NCBI GenBank assembly: GCA_022711355.1
Contig: JAKLFE010000011.1
Location: 27,345 to 91,344 of the forward strand
Length of the DNA stretch: 64,000 nucleotides
Direction of reading: 5' to 3'
From: Spirochaetota bacterium
GTDB lineage: Bacteria; Spirochaetota; Spirochaetia; Treponematales; Rectinemataceae
The stretch's first letter is position 1; the number at the start of each line of letters is the position of its first letter. Positions 8,780 through 17,100 of the stretch are shown here, one piece after another. Below the pieces are notes generated by a model. That model was not told the DNA's origin and did no database searches. It worked only from the letters and a program-made list of their open reading frames with translations. Position numbers and translations under genes: made by a program.

Positions 8780-9604
8780 ATGAGTGGGAAGGATAGGGCT
8801 GCGGCGAGGGGGGAGGGGGCGTTCCGCGAGCGCTACCGCGCCCTCTACGGCGAGCGTTGGGCGATGCTCGAGTCGGCCCTGGGCTCCCCTCCCGACTCGG
8901 TGGCCTTCCGCGCCGCGCCCGGCTCCGAGCCCTACTACCTCGACTCGGCCTCGGTCTTCGCGGCGGGCGCGCTCGACCTGGGCGCGCCCGCCGGCCCCGA
9001 GGGCGAGGCCCTCCCGGTCCTCGACGCCTGCGCGGCGCCGGGGGGCAAGAGCCTCGTCCTGGCCTCGCGCCTCCCCCCCGGCTCCCGCCTCGTCGCGAAC
9101 GAGCTCTCGGCCGATAGGCGGCGCAGGCTGGCCGCGGTCCTCGACCGCCATCTCCCGCCCGAGCTCCGCGCCCGGGTCGATATCCGGGGAAGCGACGCCG
9201 CCGCCCTCTGCCGGCGCCTGCCGGCGGCCTTCGGGGCCATCCTCCTCGACGCGCCCTGCTCGAGCGAGCGCCACGTCCTGGCCGATCCGGCCGCCCTGGC
9301 CGAGTGGAGCCCGGCTAGGACGCGGAACCTCGCCGCCCGCCAGTGGGCCCTCCTCTCCTCGGCCTTCATCATGCTCGCCCCGGGCGGCTGCCTCGTCTAT
9401 TCCACCTGCTCCCTCTCCCCCGAGGAGAACGAGCAGGTCGCGGCGCGGCTGGCGGCCAAGGCGGGGGCCGAGGCGGTCTTCGAGGAGCTCCGCGAGCCGC
9501 GGGCCGAGCGCCTCGGCCGCGGCCTCATCTTCCTCCCGGACGCTGCCGGCGGGGCCGGCCCCCTGTACGTCTGCAGGGTACAGAAGGCCCCCTCCCGGGC
9601 TTAG
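8780..9604 (+). CDS. RsmB/NOP2/Sun-family RNA cytosine-5 methyltransferase
   Basis: A 274-residue S-adenosylmethionine-dependent RNA m5C methyltransferase. Motif I LDACAAPGGKSLVLA binds the cofactor. Motif IV LLDAPCSSERHV carries the product-release Cys after Pro, and motif VI YSTCSLSPEENEQV carries the catalytic Cys; both cysteines of this family are thus present. It lacks the long N-terminal NusB-like domain of RsmB and the PUA domain of RsmF/YebU, so it is a compact version similar in size to the NSUN4-type enzymes; the target (16S or 23S rRNA, or tRNA) is not predictable. GAGGAG precedes the ATG. Its 3' end overlaps the convergent small gene by four bases. Confidence 0.85.
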   Translation: MSGKDRAAARGEGAFRERYRALYGERWAMLESALGSPPDSVAFRAAPGSEPYYLDSASVFAAGALDLGAPAGPEGEALPVLDACAAPGGKSLVLASRLPPGSRLVANELSADRRRRLAAVLDRHLPPELRARVDIRGSDAAALCRRLPAAFGAILLDAPCSSERHVLADPAALAEWSPARTRNLAARQWALLSSAFIMLAPGGCLVYSTCSLSPEENEQVAARLAAKAGAEAVFEELREPRAERLGRGLIFLPDAAGGAGPLYVCRVQKAPSRA

Positions 9605-9948
9605 CCGGCCGGCTGGTCGAGGTCGGCGTCCTTGCCGCCGAGCTTGCGGAAGCGCCCCTCCTTCTCCTCGATGGCCCGTTCCGTATCGCGGATCCTACCT
9701 ATGAGGTCGCGGACGGCCGGGGACTCGGCGGAGAGGCTCTTCTGGCCTTTCTCCGCGAAGGTGGCGTAGACCTCGGCCCCGAGCTGGGCGCTGAGCTTCT
9801 CGACCTGGCTCCGGTACTGGATGATCTCGACCTTGAGGACCCCCATCTCGCCCCAGACCTGGGCCTGGGTCCCCGCCTTCGAGACCGCCTCCCGCGAGGC
9901 CGCGATGCCCCGGTTCATCAGATCCTGGATCTTTTCGGAGAGCGTCAT
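9601..9948 (-). CDS. Small coiled-coil protein of unknown function
   Basis: A 115-residue soluble protein predicted almost entirely helical, with heptad-like stretches around residues 38-60 (VLKVEIIQYRSQVEKLSAQL) and 80-105 (IRDTERAIEEKEGRFRK). No signal peptide, membrane segment or catalytic motif is visible. The leader contains GGAGG and AAGGAC ahead of the ATG at 9948. Similar short helical proteins are commonly annotated as conserved hypotheticals in spirochaetes, but I do not recognise a named family. It is convergent with the methyltransferase and divergent from the nrd operon. Confidence 0.6.
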   Translation of the reverse strand: MTLSEKIQDLMNRGIAASREAVSKAGTQAQVWGEMGVLKVEIIQYRSQVEKLSAQLGAEVYATFAEKGQKSLSAESPAVRDLIGRIRDTERAIEEKEGRFRKLGGKDADLDQPAG

Positions 9949-10070
9949 GTCCTTGAGCCTCCTCGCCTTGCTCCCACTCTAGCGCGGATCCTGGCCTCGA
10001 GCCAGCTTTTCCCGCTCCGATATGCCCGGGTCGCTTCCTCGCGGCGGGCTAAAAAAACGCGGACTCCGCC

Positions 10071-10099
10071 TTGACAGATGGGGCAATACCTACTATATC
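10071..10099 (+). promoter_or_regulatory. Promoter of the nrd operon
   Basis: A consensus -35 TTGACA (10071-10076) is followed after 17 bases by TATATC (10094-10099). The first NrdR box covers the -10, and the second lies just downstream of the expected transcription start, a typical repressor layout. Confidence 0.75.
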
Positions 10100-10105
10100 C
10101 TGTAG
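10090..10105. promoter_or_regulatory. NrdR box 1 (putative operator)
   Basis: CTACTATATCCTGTAG has CTAC/GTAG outer arms around an A+T-rich core, a fair match to the 16-bp NrdR-box consensus (acaCwAtATaTwGtgt). It overlaps the -10 hexamer. Its centre is 31 bp from that of box 2, i.e. three helical turns, the arrangement known for NrdR-controlled promoters. Confidence 0.75.
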
Positions 10106-10120
10106 TCGTCATAGGAAATC

Positions 10121-10136
10121 CCGCTATCTATAGCGG
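10121..10136. promoter_or_regulatory. NrdR box 2 (putative operator)
   Basis: CCGCTATCTATAGCGG is a 16-bp palindrome with perfect seven-base arms (CCGCTAT / ATAGCGG) and a two-base centre. The core matches the NrdR-box pattern, and it pairs with box 1 at a 31-bp spacing upstream of nrdR itself, implying autoregulation. Confidence 0.8.
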
Positions 10137-10171
10137 CGTCGAAAAAAGACCGATACTAAATCAGGTGCTAT

Positions 10172-10684
10172 ATGCGTTGTCCCCACTGCGGCAGCCTCGA
10201 CGACAAGGTCATCGATTCTCGCACTCTCGCCAACGGCGAGAGCATCAGGCGCCGCCGCGAATGCCTCTCCTGCGGCCTGCGCTTCACGAGCTACGAGCGG
10301 ATCGAGGAGAAGCCCCTCATGGTCGAGAAGCGCGACGGCCGCCGCGAGCCCTTCGAGCGGGCCAAGCTCGAGCGGGGCATCATCCGCGCCCTCGAGAAGC
10401 GACCCGTCTCCCAGCTCAGCATCGAGAACCTGGTCAACGAGGTCGAAGACGAGGCCGCGCTCAAGGGAAAGGGCGCGAACGAGATCTCGAGCGCCGAGCT
10501 CGGGGAGATGGTGCTCAGGCGCCTGTTCGGCATCGACCGCGTTGCCTACGTGCGTTTCGCCTCGGTGTACCGCAAGTTCGAGACCATGGACGAGTTCTTG
10601 AAGGAGATCGAGCACCTCGCCTCGGCGCCGCCAGCGGCGGAGCCGGAGGCCGGGGCGGCTCCGAAGGGCGGGATCGATGTCTGA
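10172..10684 (+). CDS. nrdR: Transcriptional repressor NrdR
   Basis: A 170-residue regulator that senses ATP/dATP and represses ribonucleotide reductase genes. The N-terminal zinc ribbon uses Cys3, Cys6, Cys31 and Cys34 (CPHCG...CLSCG), followed by the usual RRRRECLSCGLRFTSYE stretch and an ATP-cone domain (residues about 49-139) with VEKRDGRREPFERAKL. Length is a little above the common 150-160 because of a short Ala/Pro tail. The ATG at 10172 has a weak AGGTG upstream. The gene overlaps nrdD by eight bases and sits behind two NrdR boxes, so it very likely controls its own operon. Confidence 0.95.
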   Translation: MRCPHCGSLDDKVIDSRTLANGESIRRRRECLSCGLRFTSYERIEEKPLMVEKRDGRREPFERAKLERGIIRALEKRPVSQLSIENLVNEVEDEAALKGKGANEISSAELGEMVLRRLFGIDRVAYVRFASVYRKFETMDEFLKEIEHLASAPPAAEPEAGAAPKGGIDV

Positions 10685-12794
10685 GCAGCAGTTTTTCCCC
10701 GAGTGGAAGGCCTTCCTCGGCGAGGAGGGCTCCTCCGGGCCGGTGCGGCAGGTGGCCAAGCGCTCGGGCGAGGTGCAGCGCTACGACCGCGCCAAGATCG
10801 CCGCGGCCATCGGCAAGGCCTTCGACGCGGTCCTGCTCCGGGGTGCCGAGGCCGAGGCCGCCCCGGCCCGGGCGGCGCGGGTCGAGGCCGTCGTCGCCTC
10901 GGTCGAGTCGCGCCTTCGCGAGCTCATGGCCGCCCGGCACCCCAACTCGATCCCCGCCATCGAGGAGATACAGGACCTGGCCGAGGACTGCCTCATCGCC
11001 GCGGGCGAGGCCAGGGCCGCCAAGGCCTACATCCTCTACCGGGCCAAGCACGAGGCGATGCGCGACGCCGCCCGCCTCACCCTCGATATCAATACGACGA
11101 TGGACGGCTACCTCTCCCAGGCCGACTGGCGCGTGAAGGAGAACGCCAACGTCAACTACTCCCTCGGCGGCCTCATCCTCCACAACTCCGGCACCGTGAC
11201 CGCCAACTACTGGCTGCGGAACATCTACCCCGAGGAGATCGCGGCCGCCCACCGCGAGGCCGACTTCCACATCCACGACCTGTCCATGTTCTCCGGCTAC
11301 TGCGCGGGCTGGTCGCTCCGCCAGCTCATCGCCGAGGGCCTCGGGGGCATCCCCGACAAGATCAGCTCCAAGCCCGCCTCCCACCTCTCCACCCTCGTGC
11401 AGCAGATGGTGAACTTCCTCGGCGTCCTCCAGAACGAGTGGGCGGGGGCCCAGGCCCTCTCCTCCTTCGACACCTACCTCGCCCCCTTCGTGCGCAAGGA
11501 CGCGTTGGGCGAAGCCGAGGTCCGCCAGTGCATGCAGAGCTTCCTCTTCGGCGTCAACACGCCCTCCCGCTGGGGCAGCCAGGCGCCCTTCACCAACGTC
11601 ACCCTCGACTGGGTCTGCCCCGCCGACCTGCGGGACAAGGAGGCCGTGGTCGGCGGCAAGGGGACGGGCTTCACCTACGGCGAATGCCAGCCCGAGATGG
11701 ACAGGGTGAACAAGGTCCTCATCGAGCTCATGATCGAGGGCGACGCCGAGGGCCGCGGCTTCGCCTACCCCATACCCACCTACAACGTGACCAAGGACTT
11801 CGACTGGGATTCGCCCAACGCGCGCCTCCTGTTCGAGATGACGGCGAAGTACGGCACCCCCTACTTCCAGAATTTCGTGAGCTCCGACCTCGACCCCGGC
11901 GACGTGCGCTCCATGTGCTGCCGCCTCCAGCTGGACAAGCGCGAGCTGCGCAAGCGGGGAGGGGGCCTGTTCGGCTCCGACGAGCTGACCGGCAGCATCG
12001 GCGTCGTGACGGTCAACCTCCCGCGCCTGGGCTACCTCGCCCGCGGCCGCGCCGACTTCTACTCGCGGCTCGACCGCCTCATGGACCTGGCCGCCCGCTC
12101 CCTGGCCATCAAGCGCAAGGTCATCACCCGCCTCCTCGAGGGCGGCCTGTTCCCCTACACCAGGCGCTACCTCGGGAGCTTCAACAACCACTTCAACACG
12201 ATCGGGCTGGTCGGCATGCACGAGTGCTGCCTGAACTTCCTCGGCGGGGGCATCGAGACCGCCGAGGGACGGGCCTTCGCCCTCGAGGTCCTCGCCCACA
12301 TGCGCGGCCGCCTCGCCGAGTACCAGGTGGCGACGGGGGACCTGTTCAACCTCGAGGCGACGCCCGCCGAGTCGACGAGCTACCGCCTGGCCAAGCACGA
12401 CCGGGAGCGCTGGCCCGACATCGCCGCCTCGGGCGGCCAGGGCTCCGAGCCCTACTACACGAACTCGACCCAGCTCCCCGTGGGCCGCACCGAGGACCTC
12501 TTCGAGGCCCTCGACCACCAGGAGGAGCTCCAGGCCTCCTACACGGGCGGCACGGTCTTCCACGCCTTCCTCGGCGAGGCCCCCGAGGACTGGCGGGCCG
12601 TGCGCGACCTGGTCAAGGCCGTCGCCGCGAGCTACCGCGTGCCCTACTACACCATATCGCCCACCTTCTCCGTCTGCCCCGTCCACGGCTACCTCGCCGG
12701 GGAGCAGTGGAACTGCCCCAAGTGCAAGGCCGAGGCGGAGGAGCGGATCCGGGCCGAGATCAGGAAGCTCGAGGCCGAGCTCGCCGCGGTTTGA
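10677..12794 (+). CDS. nrdD: Anaerobic ribonucleoside-triphosphate reductase, catalytic part lacking its glycyl-radical segment
   Basis: Class III ribonucleotide reductase large subunit, reducing NTPs to dNTPs without oxygen. Residues about 20-110 form an ATP-cone; the ten-stranded barrel follows, with the radical-site cysteine region SMCCRLQLD (Cys414/Cys415). Near the end is a zinc site made from Cys667, His670, Cys680 and Cys683 (CPVHG...CPKC). In standard NrdD the zinc site is followed by the RVxGY-type glycyl-radical loop. Here the protein stops at residue 705 after a charged helix, and that loop is found on the next gene. The two genes are in different frames, 34 bases apart. The redoxin neighbour suggests the thioredoxin/redoxin-dependent NrdD type rather than the formate-dependent one. 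Confidence 0.93.
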   Translation: MSEQQFFPEWKAFLGEEGSSGPVRQVAKRSGEVQRYDRAKIAAAIGKAFDAVLLRGAEAEAAPARAARVEAVVASVESRLRELMAARHPNSIPAIEEIQDLAEDCLIAAGEARAAKAYILYRAKHEAMRDAARLTLDINTTMDGYLSQADWRVKENANVNYSLGGLILHNSGTVTANYWLRNIYPEEIAAAHREADFHIHDLSMFSGYCAGWSLRQLIAEGLGGIPDKISSKPASHLSTLVQQMVNFLGVLQNEWAGAQALSSFDTYLAPFVRKDALGEAEVRQCMQSFLFGVNTPSRWGSQAPFTNVTLDWVCPADLRDKEAVVGGKGTGFTYGECQPEMDRVNKVLIELMIEGDAEGRGFAYPIPTYNVTKDFDWDSPNARLLFEMTAKYGTPYFQNFVSSDLDPGDVRSMCCRLQLDKRELRKRGGGLFGSDELTGSIGVVTVNLPRLGYLARGRADFYSRLDRLMDLAARSLAIKRKVITRLLEGGLFPYTRRYLGSFNNHFNTIGLVGMHECCLNFLGGGIETAEGRAFALEVLAHMRGRLAEYQVATGDLFNLEATPAESTSYRLAKHDRERWPDIAASGGQGSEPYYTNSTQLPVGRTEDLFEALDHQEELQASYTGGTVFHAFLGEAPEDWRAVRDLVKAVAASYRVPYYTISPTFSVCPVHGYLAGEQWNCPKCKAEAEERIRAEIRKLEAELAAV

Positions 12795-12828
12795 CGCCAA
12801 GAAGACTGGGAACATAAAGGGGAGGAAG

Positions 12829-13377
12829 ATGACGGAACGGGAGAGGATCGAGGCGCGGATCGCCGAGCTCGAGGGGGAGCTCGCCCGCGCGGAGGGCAGG
12901 CCCACGGAGGTCTACAGCCGGATCGTCGGCTACTACCGCCCCGTGCGGAACTGGAACGCCGGCAAGCGCGCGGAGTACGCGGAGCGCCTGGCCTTCTCCA
13001 TGCCGAGGCTCGGCCAGGCCCGGGGCCAGGCAGCCGTCGAGGCGAGGCCCGCCCCGGCCGAGCCCGCGGCCCCGGCCGAGGCAGCCCCGGCGCCCTCCTC
13101 GCCGAGGGAGCCGGCGAGGGCCGAGCCGGGGAAGGGCTACCTCGTCTTCACGCGGGCCGCCTGCCCGAACTGCCCCCCCGTCAAGAACTACGTCGTCGGC
13201 TCGGGCCTCCCCGCCACCTTCGTCGACGTGGACCTGGCCGAGGGCCTCGAGCTGGCGCGCCGCCACGGCGTCCTCTCGACGCCGACGGTCCTGGGCCTCG
13301 ACGCCGAGGGCCGGGAGCTCTTCCGCGCCCTCGACCTCGGCCAGCTCAAGGCCGGCCTCGGCGCGGCCAGGGCCTAG
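12829..13377 (+). CDS. Glycyl-radical domain of class III ribonucleotide reductase fused to a glutaredoxin-like domain
   Basis: A 182-residue two-domain protein. Residues about 25-56 (EVYSRIVGYYRPVRNWN and following) match the C-terminal glycyl-radical loop of NrdD, with Gly34 the expected radical site. An Ala/Pro linker (about 65-100) leads to a thioredoxin-fold domain with the redox motif CPNC (Cys112, Cys115) and a cis-Pro loop STPTV (Pro152). I infer that the protein docks on NrdD to supply the radical and also delivers the reducing electrons through its CPNC pair. ATG at 12829 is preceded by a strong GGGGAGGAAG, so independent translation is likely. The frame is open for some codons upstream, so fusion by frameshift cannot be fully ruled out. 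NrdG, the activase, is encoded 14 bases downstream. Confidence 0.88.
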   Translation: MTERERIEARIAELEGELARAEGRPTEVYSRIVGYYRPVRNWNAGKRAEYAERLAFSMPRLGQARGQAAVEARPAPAEPAAPAEAAPAPSSPREPARAEPGKGYLVFTRAACPNCPPVKNYVVGSGLPATFVDVDLAEGLELARRHGVLSTPTVLGLDAEGRELFRALDLGQLKAGLGAARA

Positions 13378-13391
13378 GCCGGGGCCGCGCG

Positions 13392-14096
13392 ATGGACGAT
13401 CGCGTGGCCTTCCGCAAGACGAGCCTCGTCGACTTCCCGGGCCGGGTCGCCGCCGTCCTCTTCTTCCCCGGCTGCGACTTCGCCTGCCCCTACTGCCATA
13501 ACGCGGGCCTCGTCGACCCGGCGAGGGCGGAGGGGGAGCTCGACGAGCTGGGGGAGTTCTACGCCCACCTGGACCGCCGCCGGGCCGTGCTCTCCGGGGC
13601 CGTCCTCTCCGGCGGCGAGCCCCTCCTCCGGGCCGACCTTCCCAAGGTCGCCGCGGCCCTCCGCGCCCGCGGACTCGCGGTAAAGCTGGACACGAACGGC
13701 TCCTTCCCCGGGCGCATCGAGGAGGTCCGGCCCGACTACGTGGCCCTCGACCTCAAGACCGCCCCCGCGGCCTACGCCCGGGTGGCGCCCTCGCTCCCCG
13801 GGGCGGGCGAGCGGGCCCTCGAATCGCTCCGCCTCCTCCGCGCCCTCGCGGCCGAGGGCCGGCTCGAGTTCGAGGTTCGCATAACCTGCGCCCCTGGCGT
13901 CCTCGAGCCCGGGGACCTCGCCGCCCTCGCCGAGGAGCTCGAGGCGGGGGACCGGGTCGTCCTCCAGGCCTTCCGCCCCGGGGGCTGCCTCGACCCGGCC
14001 TGGGACTCCCTCGCTCCCTACTCGCCCGCGGAGATGGAATCATTCCGGGAGGCGATCGCCCGGAGCGCCCCCGGCGCGCGGATCCGCGGGCCCTGA
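13392..14096 (+). CDS. nrdG: Anaerobic ribonucleotide reductase activating protein (radical SAM)
   Basis: A 234-residue radical SAM activase that installs the glycyl radical. The CX3CX2C cluster motif is CDFACPYC (Cys28, Cys32, Cys35), followed by SGGEPLL (about residues 73-79) for S-adenosylmethionine binding and KLDTNGS. Length and N-terminus (RKTSLVDFPGRVAAVLFFPGC) fit the longer NrdG type common with NrdD2-like reductases. It is last in nrdR-nrdD-radical/redoxin-nrdG. Its natural substrate here must be the glycine on the separate redoxin fusion (inference), so its docking surface would face that small protein bound to NrdD. Confidence 0.93.
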   Translation: MDDRVAFRKTSLVDFPGRVAAVLFFPGCDFACPYCHNAGLVDPARAEGELDELGEFYAHLDRRRAVLSGAVLSGGEPLLRADLPKVAAALRARGLAVKLDTNGSFPGRIEEVRPDYVALDLKTAPAAYARVAPSLPGAGERALESLRLLRALAAEGRLEFEVRITCAPGVLEPGDLAALAEELEAGDRVVLQAFRPGGCLDPAWDSLAPYSPAEMESFREAIARSAPGARIRGP

Positions 14097-14127
14097 TCCG
14101 CCCGGCCGCGCCTCGCCGGCCGCCCCA

Positions 14128-14156
14128 TTGCCAGAGCGGCCTCGCGGCCCTAGTAT
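14128..14156 (+). promoter_or_regulatory. Promoter of lhr, leaderless type
   Basis: TTGCCA (14128-14133), a 17-base spacer and TAGTAT (14151-14156) are followed seven bases later by the GTG at 14164. This argues that 14128, itself an in-frame TTG, is the -35 and not the start codon. Confidence 0.68.
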
Positions 14157-14163
14157 CCTCTGC

Positions 14164-17100
14164 GTGAGCGCAGACGAAGAGCTCTCGGCCTTCCATCCCC
14201 TCGTCCGCGAGTGGTTCCTCGGACGCTACGGCCGGCCCACCCCCGTGCAGGCCGCCGCCTGGCCTCGGATAGCCTCGGGCGAGCACGTCCTCGCCCTGGC
14301 CCCGACCGGCTCGGGCAAGACCCTCGCGGCCTTCCTCGACGCCCTGTCGCGGCTGGCCTCGGGCGAGCTGCCGGCGGACCGCTGCTCGGTGCTCTACGTC
14401 TCCCCCCTGAAGGCCCTCGGCGAGGACGTTAGGCGCAACCTCGAGGCCCCCCTCGCCGAGCTCGCGGCCCTCTTCCGGGAGCGGGGCGAGAGCTTCCCCC
14501 CCATCCGCGCGGCCACGCGCTCCGGGGACACGAGCCAGGCCGAGCGGCGCCGTATGCTCGCCCGGCCCCCGGCCATCCTCGTCACGACCCCGGAGAGCCT
14601 GGCGATCATCCTCGACTCGCGCCTGCAAAGGGCCATGCTCGGCTCGGTGCGGCTGGTCATCCTCGACGAGGTCCACGCCGTGGCCGGGAGCAAGCGGGGC
14701 GCCCTCCTCGCCTGCCAGGTGGGCAGGCTCGCCCTCCTAGCCGGGGAGTTCCAGCGCCTCGCCCTCTCCGCCACGGTGCGGCCGCCCGAGGCCGTGGCGG
14801 CCTTCGTCGGCGGCAGGCGCCTGTCCCGGGGGCCTGGCGGCGAGGCCGTCTACGAGGAGCGGCGCGTGGCCGTGGTGGCCCCGCCCTCGGAGAAGCGCAT
14901 CGAGCTCGGGGTCGAGTGGCCCCAGGCGCCCCTGCCCGCCGAGGGCGAGCCCGACGCGGCCTCGGCCCGCTACGCCGCCATCGTGCCCGCGATCTGCTCG
15001 CGCATCGACGCGACGAGCGGCGTCCTGGTCTTCTCCGAGGCGCGGCGGAGGGCCGAGCGCCTCGCCTTCCTGATCAACGAGGCGAAGGGGGAGGGGACGG
15101 CCTGGGCCCACCACGGCTCCCTGTCGAAGGAGGTCAGGCAGGCGGTGGAGGCCCGGTTCAAGGCCGGCGAGCTCGACTGCGTCGTGGCCACCGCCTCCCT
15201 CGAGCTCGGCATCGACGTGGGGAGCGTGGAGGAGGTCCTGCTCGCCGGCTCGCCCAACTCCGTATCCTCGGCCCTGCAGCGGGTGGGGCGCTCGGGCCAC
15301 GGCGTGGGCGAGGCCTCGCGGGGCCGGCTCTATCCCTTCAACGGCATGGACCTCGTCCTGGCCGCCGCCGTAGCGAAGGGCTGCGCCGAGCGCGCCGTGG
15401 AGGAGCTGCGGCCGCCCTCCTGCCCCCTCGACGTGCTGGCCCAGGCCCTCCTCGAGCTTACGCTCGAGCCCGAGCTCACGCCCGCGCCCGGGGAAGAGAG
15501 CTCGGGCGAGGGCCGCTGGACCGTGGACGCGTTGTACGACACCGTCCGCTCCTTCCCGCCTTTCCGCCTCCTTACGCGCGACCTCTTCGACTCGGTCCTC
15601 GAGCTCCTGGCCGGACGCTACGCGGGCTCGCGGCTCCGCGAGCTCGAGCCCCGGCTCTCCCTCGACCGCGCGACCGGGAGGGTCGAGGCCAAGGATGCCG
15701 CGCGGGCCCTCTTGAACTTCTCCGGGGGCGCAATACCCGACCGGGGCCTGTATAGCCTCAGGCTGGCCGGCTCCCGAGCCAAGCTCGGCGAGCTCGACGA
15801 GGAATTCGTCTGGGAGCGCAAGGTCGGCGAGGCCTTCTCCCTCGGCACCCAGACCTGGAGGATAGTCGAGATCGGGAGCGAGGCCGTCTTCGTGGAGCCC
15901 ACGGGCCCCGATCCCGACATCGTGCCCTTCTGGAAGGGCGAGGCCCGGTTCCGGAGCCCCGAGATCAGCCGGCGGGCCCTCGAGCTCCTCGACCGCCTCG
16001 ACCCCCTCGACGCGGATCGGGGGAGCGAGCTGCTTCGGCGCGATTACGGCTTCGACGAGGGCGCGGCCAGGGCCTGCGCCCGTTTCGTGGCCGCCCAGAA
16101 GGCCTCGGGCCTAGGCCTCCCGGCCCTTCCCGGGACGAGGCGGGTCGTGCTCGAGCGGCACGAGGACCCGTCGCGCTCGGCCGACTGCGCCCGCCTCGTC
16201 CTCCATACCCTCCGCGGCCTGGCGATCAACGAGCCTGTGCGCCTCGCCCTCGAGGCCGCCTGGGAGGAGGAGACCGGCCTGCCCATCAGGTCGATCGCCG
16301 ACGACGACAGCATCCTCCTCGTCGTCCCGGCCCTGGCCGAGGGCGATCCCTCGGAGCTGGCCGCCCGCCTCCTCGGGGGACTGGGCGAGGGCGGACGTCT
16401 CGAGGGACTCGTGCGGCGGGTCCTCGAGGGCTCGGGCCTCTTCGGGGCCCAGTTCCGCGAGAACGCCGGGCGCTTCCTCCTCCTCCCGCGGGGATTGCCC
16501 GGCAAGCGCATGCCCCTGTGGGTGACGCGGCTCAGGGCCAAGCGCCTCTTCGCGGCCCTGCGGGGCAGGGAGGACTTCCCGGCCATCGTGGAGACCTGGC
16601 GCTCCTGCCTCGCCGACCTCTTCGACCTCGAGGGGGCGGCCGAGCTCGCGCGGGGCCTGGCTTCCGGCGAGATCGAGCTCGCCTCGATCCGCAGCCGCCT
16701 GCCCTCTCCCCTGGGAAGGGAGACCCTCTGGGCAGAGACCGGCGCCTACATGTACGAGGGCGACGCCTTGGGGGGCCGCGCCTCCTCCTCGGTCTCGGAC
16801 CGGGTGATAGCAGAGGCCCTCGGCTCGGCCCGGGCCCGGCCGGCCCTCGGTCGCGACCTCGTCCTCGACTACGAGCGGAGGCTCAAGCGCCTCCTCCCGG
16901 GCTGGGCCCCCGGGGACGGGGCCGAGCTGGCCGAGTGGGCCAAGGAGCGGGTCCTCATCCCGGCCTCCGAGCTCCCCGCCATCCTCGAGGCGGCGGGGCC
17001 CTCCCTCGCCGCCTCCCTCGAGGCCGACCCCTCATGCGGCCGGCGCCTCCTGCGGCTCACCCTGCCCGGGGCCTCCGAGGAGCTCCTCGTCCATCCCGAG

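Noticed and set aside
10014..10060. Run of seven A (10051-10057) before the nrd promoter as a terminator
   Set aside because: The hairpin partner is poor; it could serve the leftward gene's upstream region instead. Not strong enough to list.
12781..12831. Possible sequencing frameshift that would artificially split NrdD
   Set aside because: A stop, a 34-base gap with GGGGAGGAAG Shine-Dalgarno and a good ATG separate the genes, and the redoxin fusion is clean. The upstream frame is open, so I keep the caveat but favour a real split.
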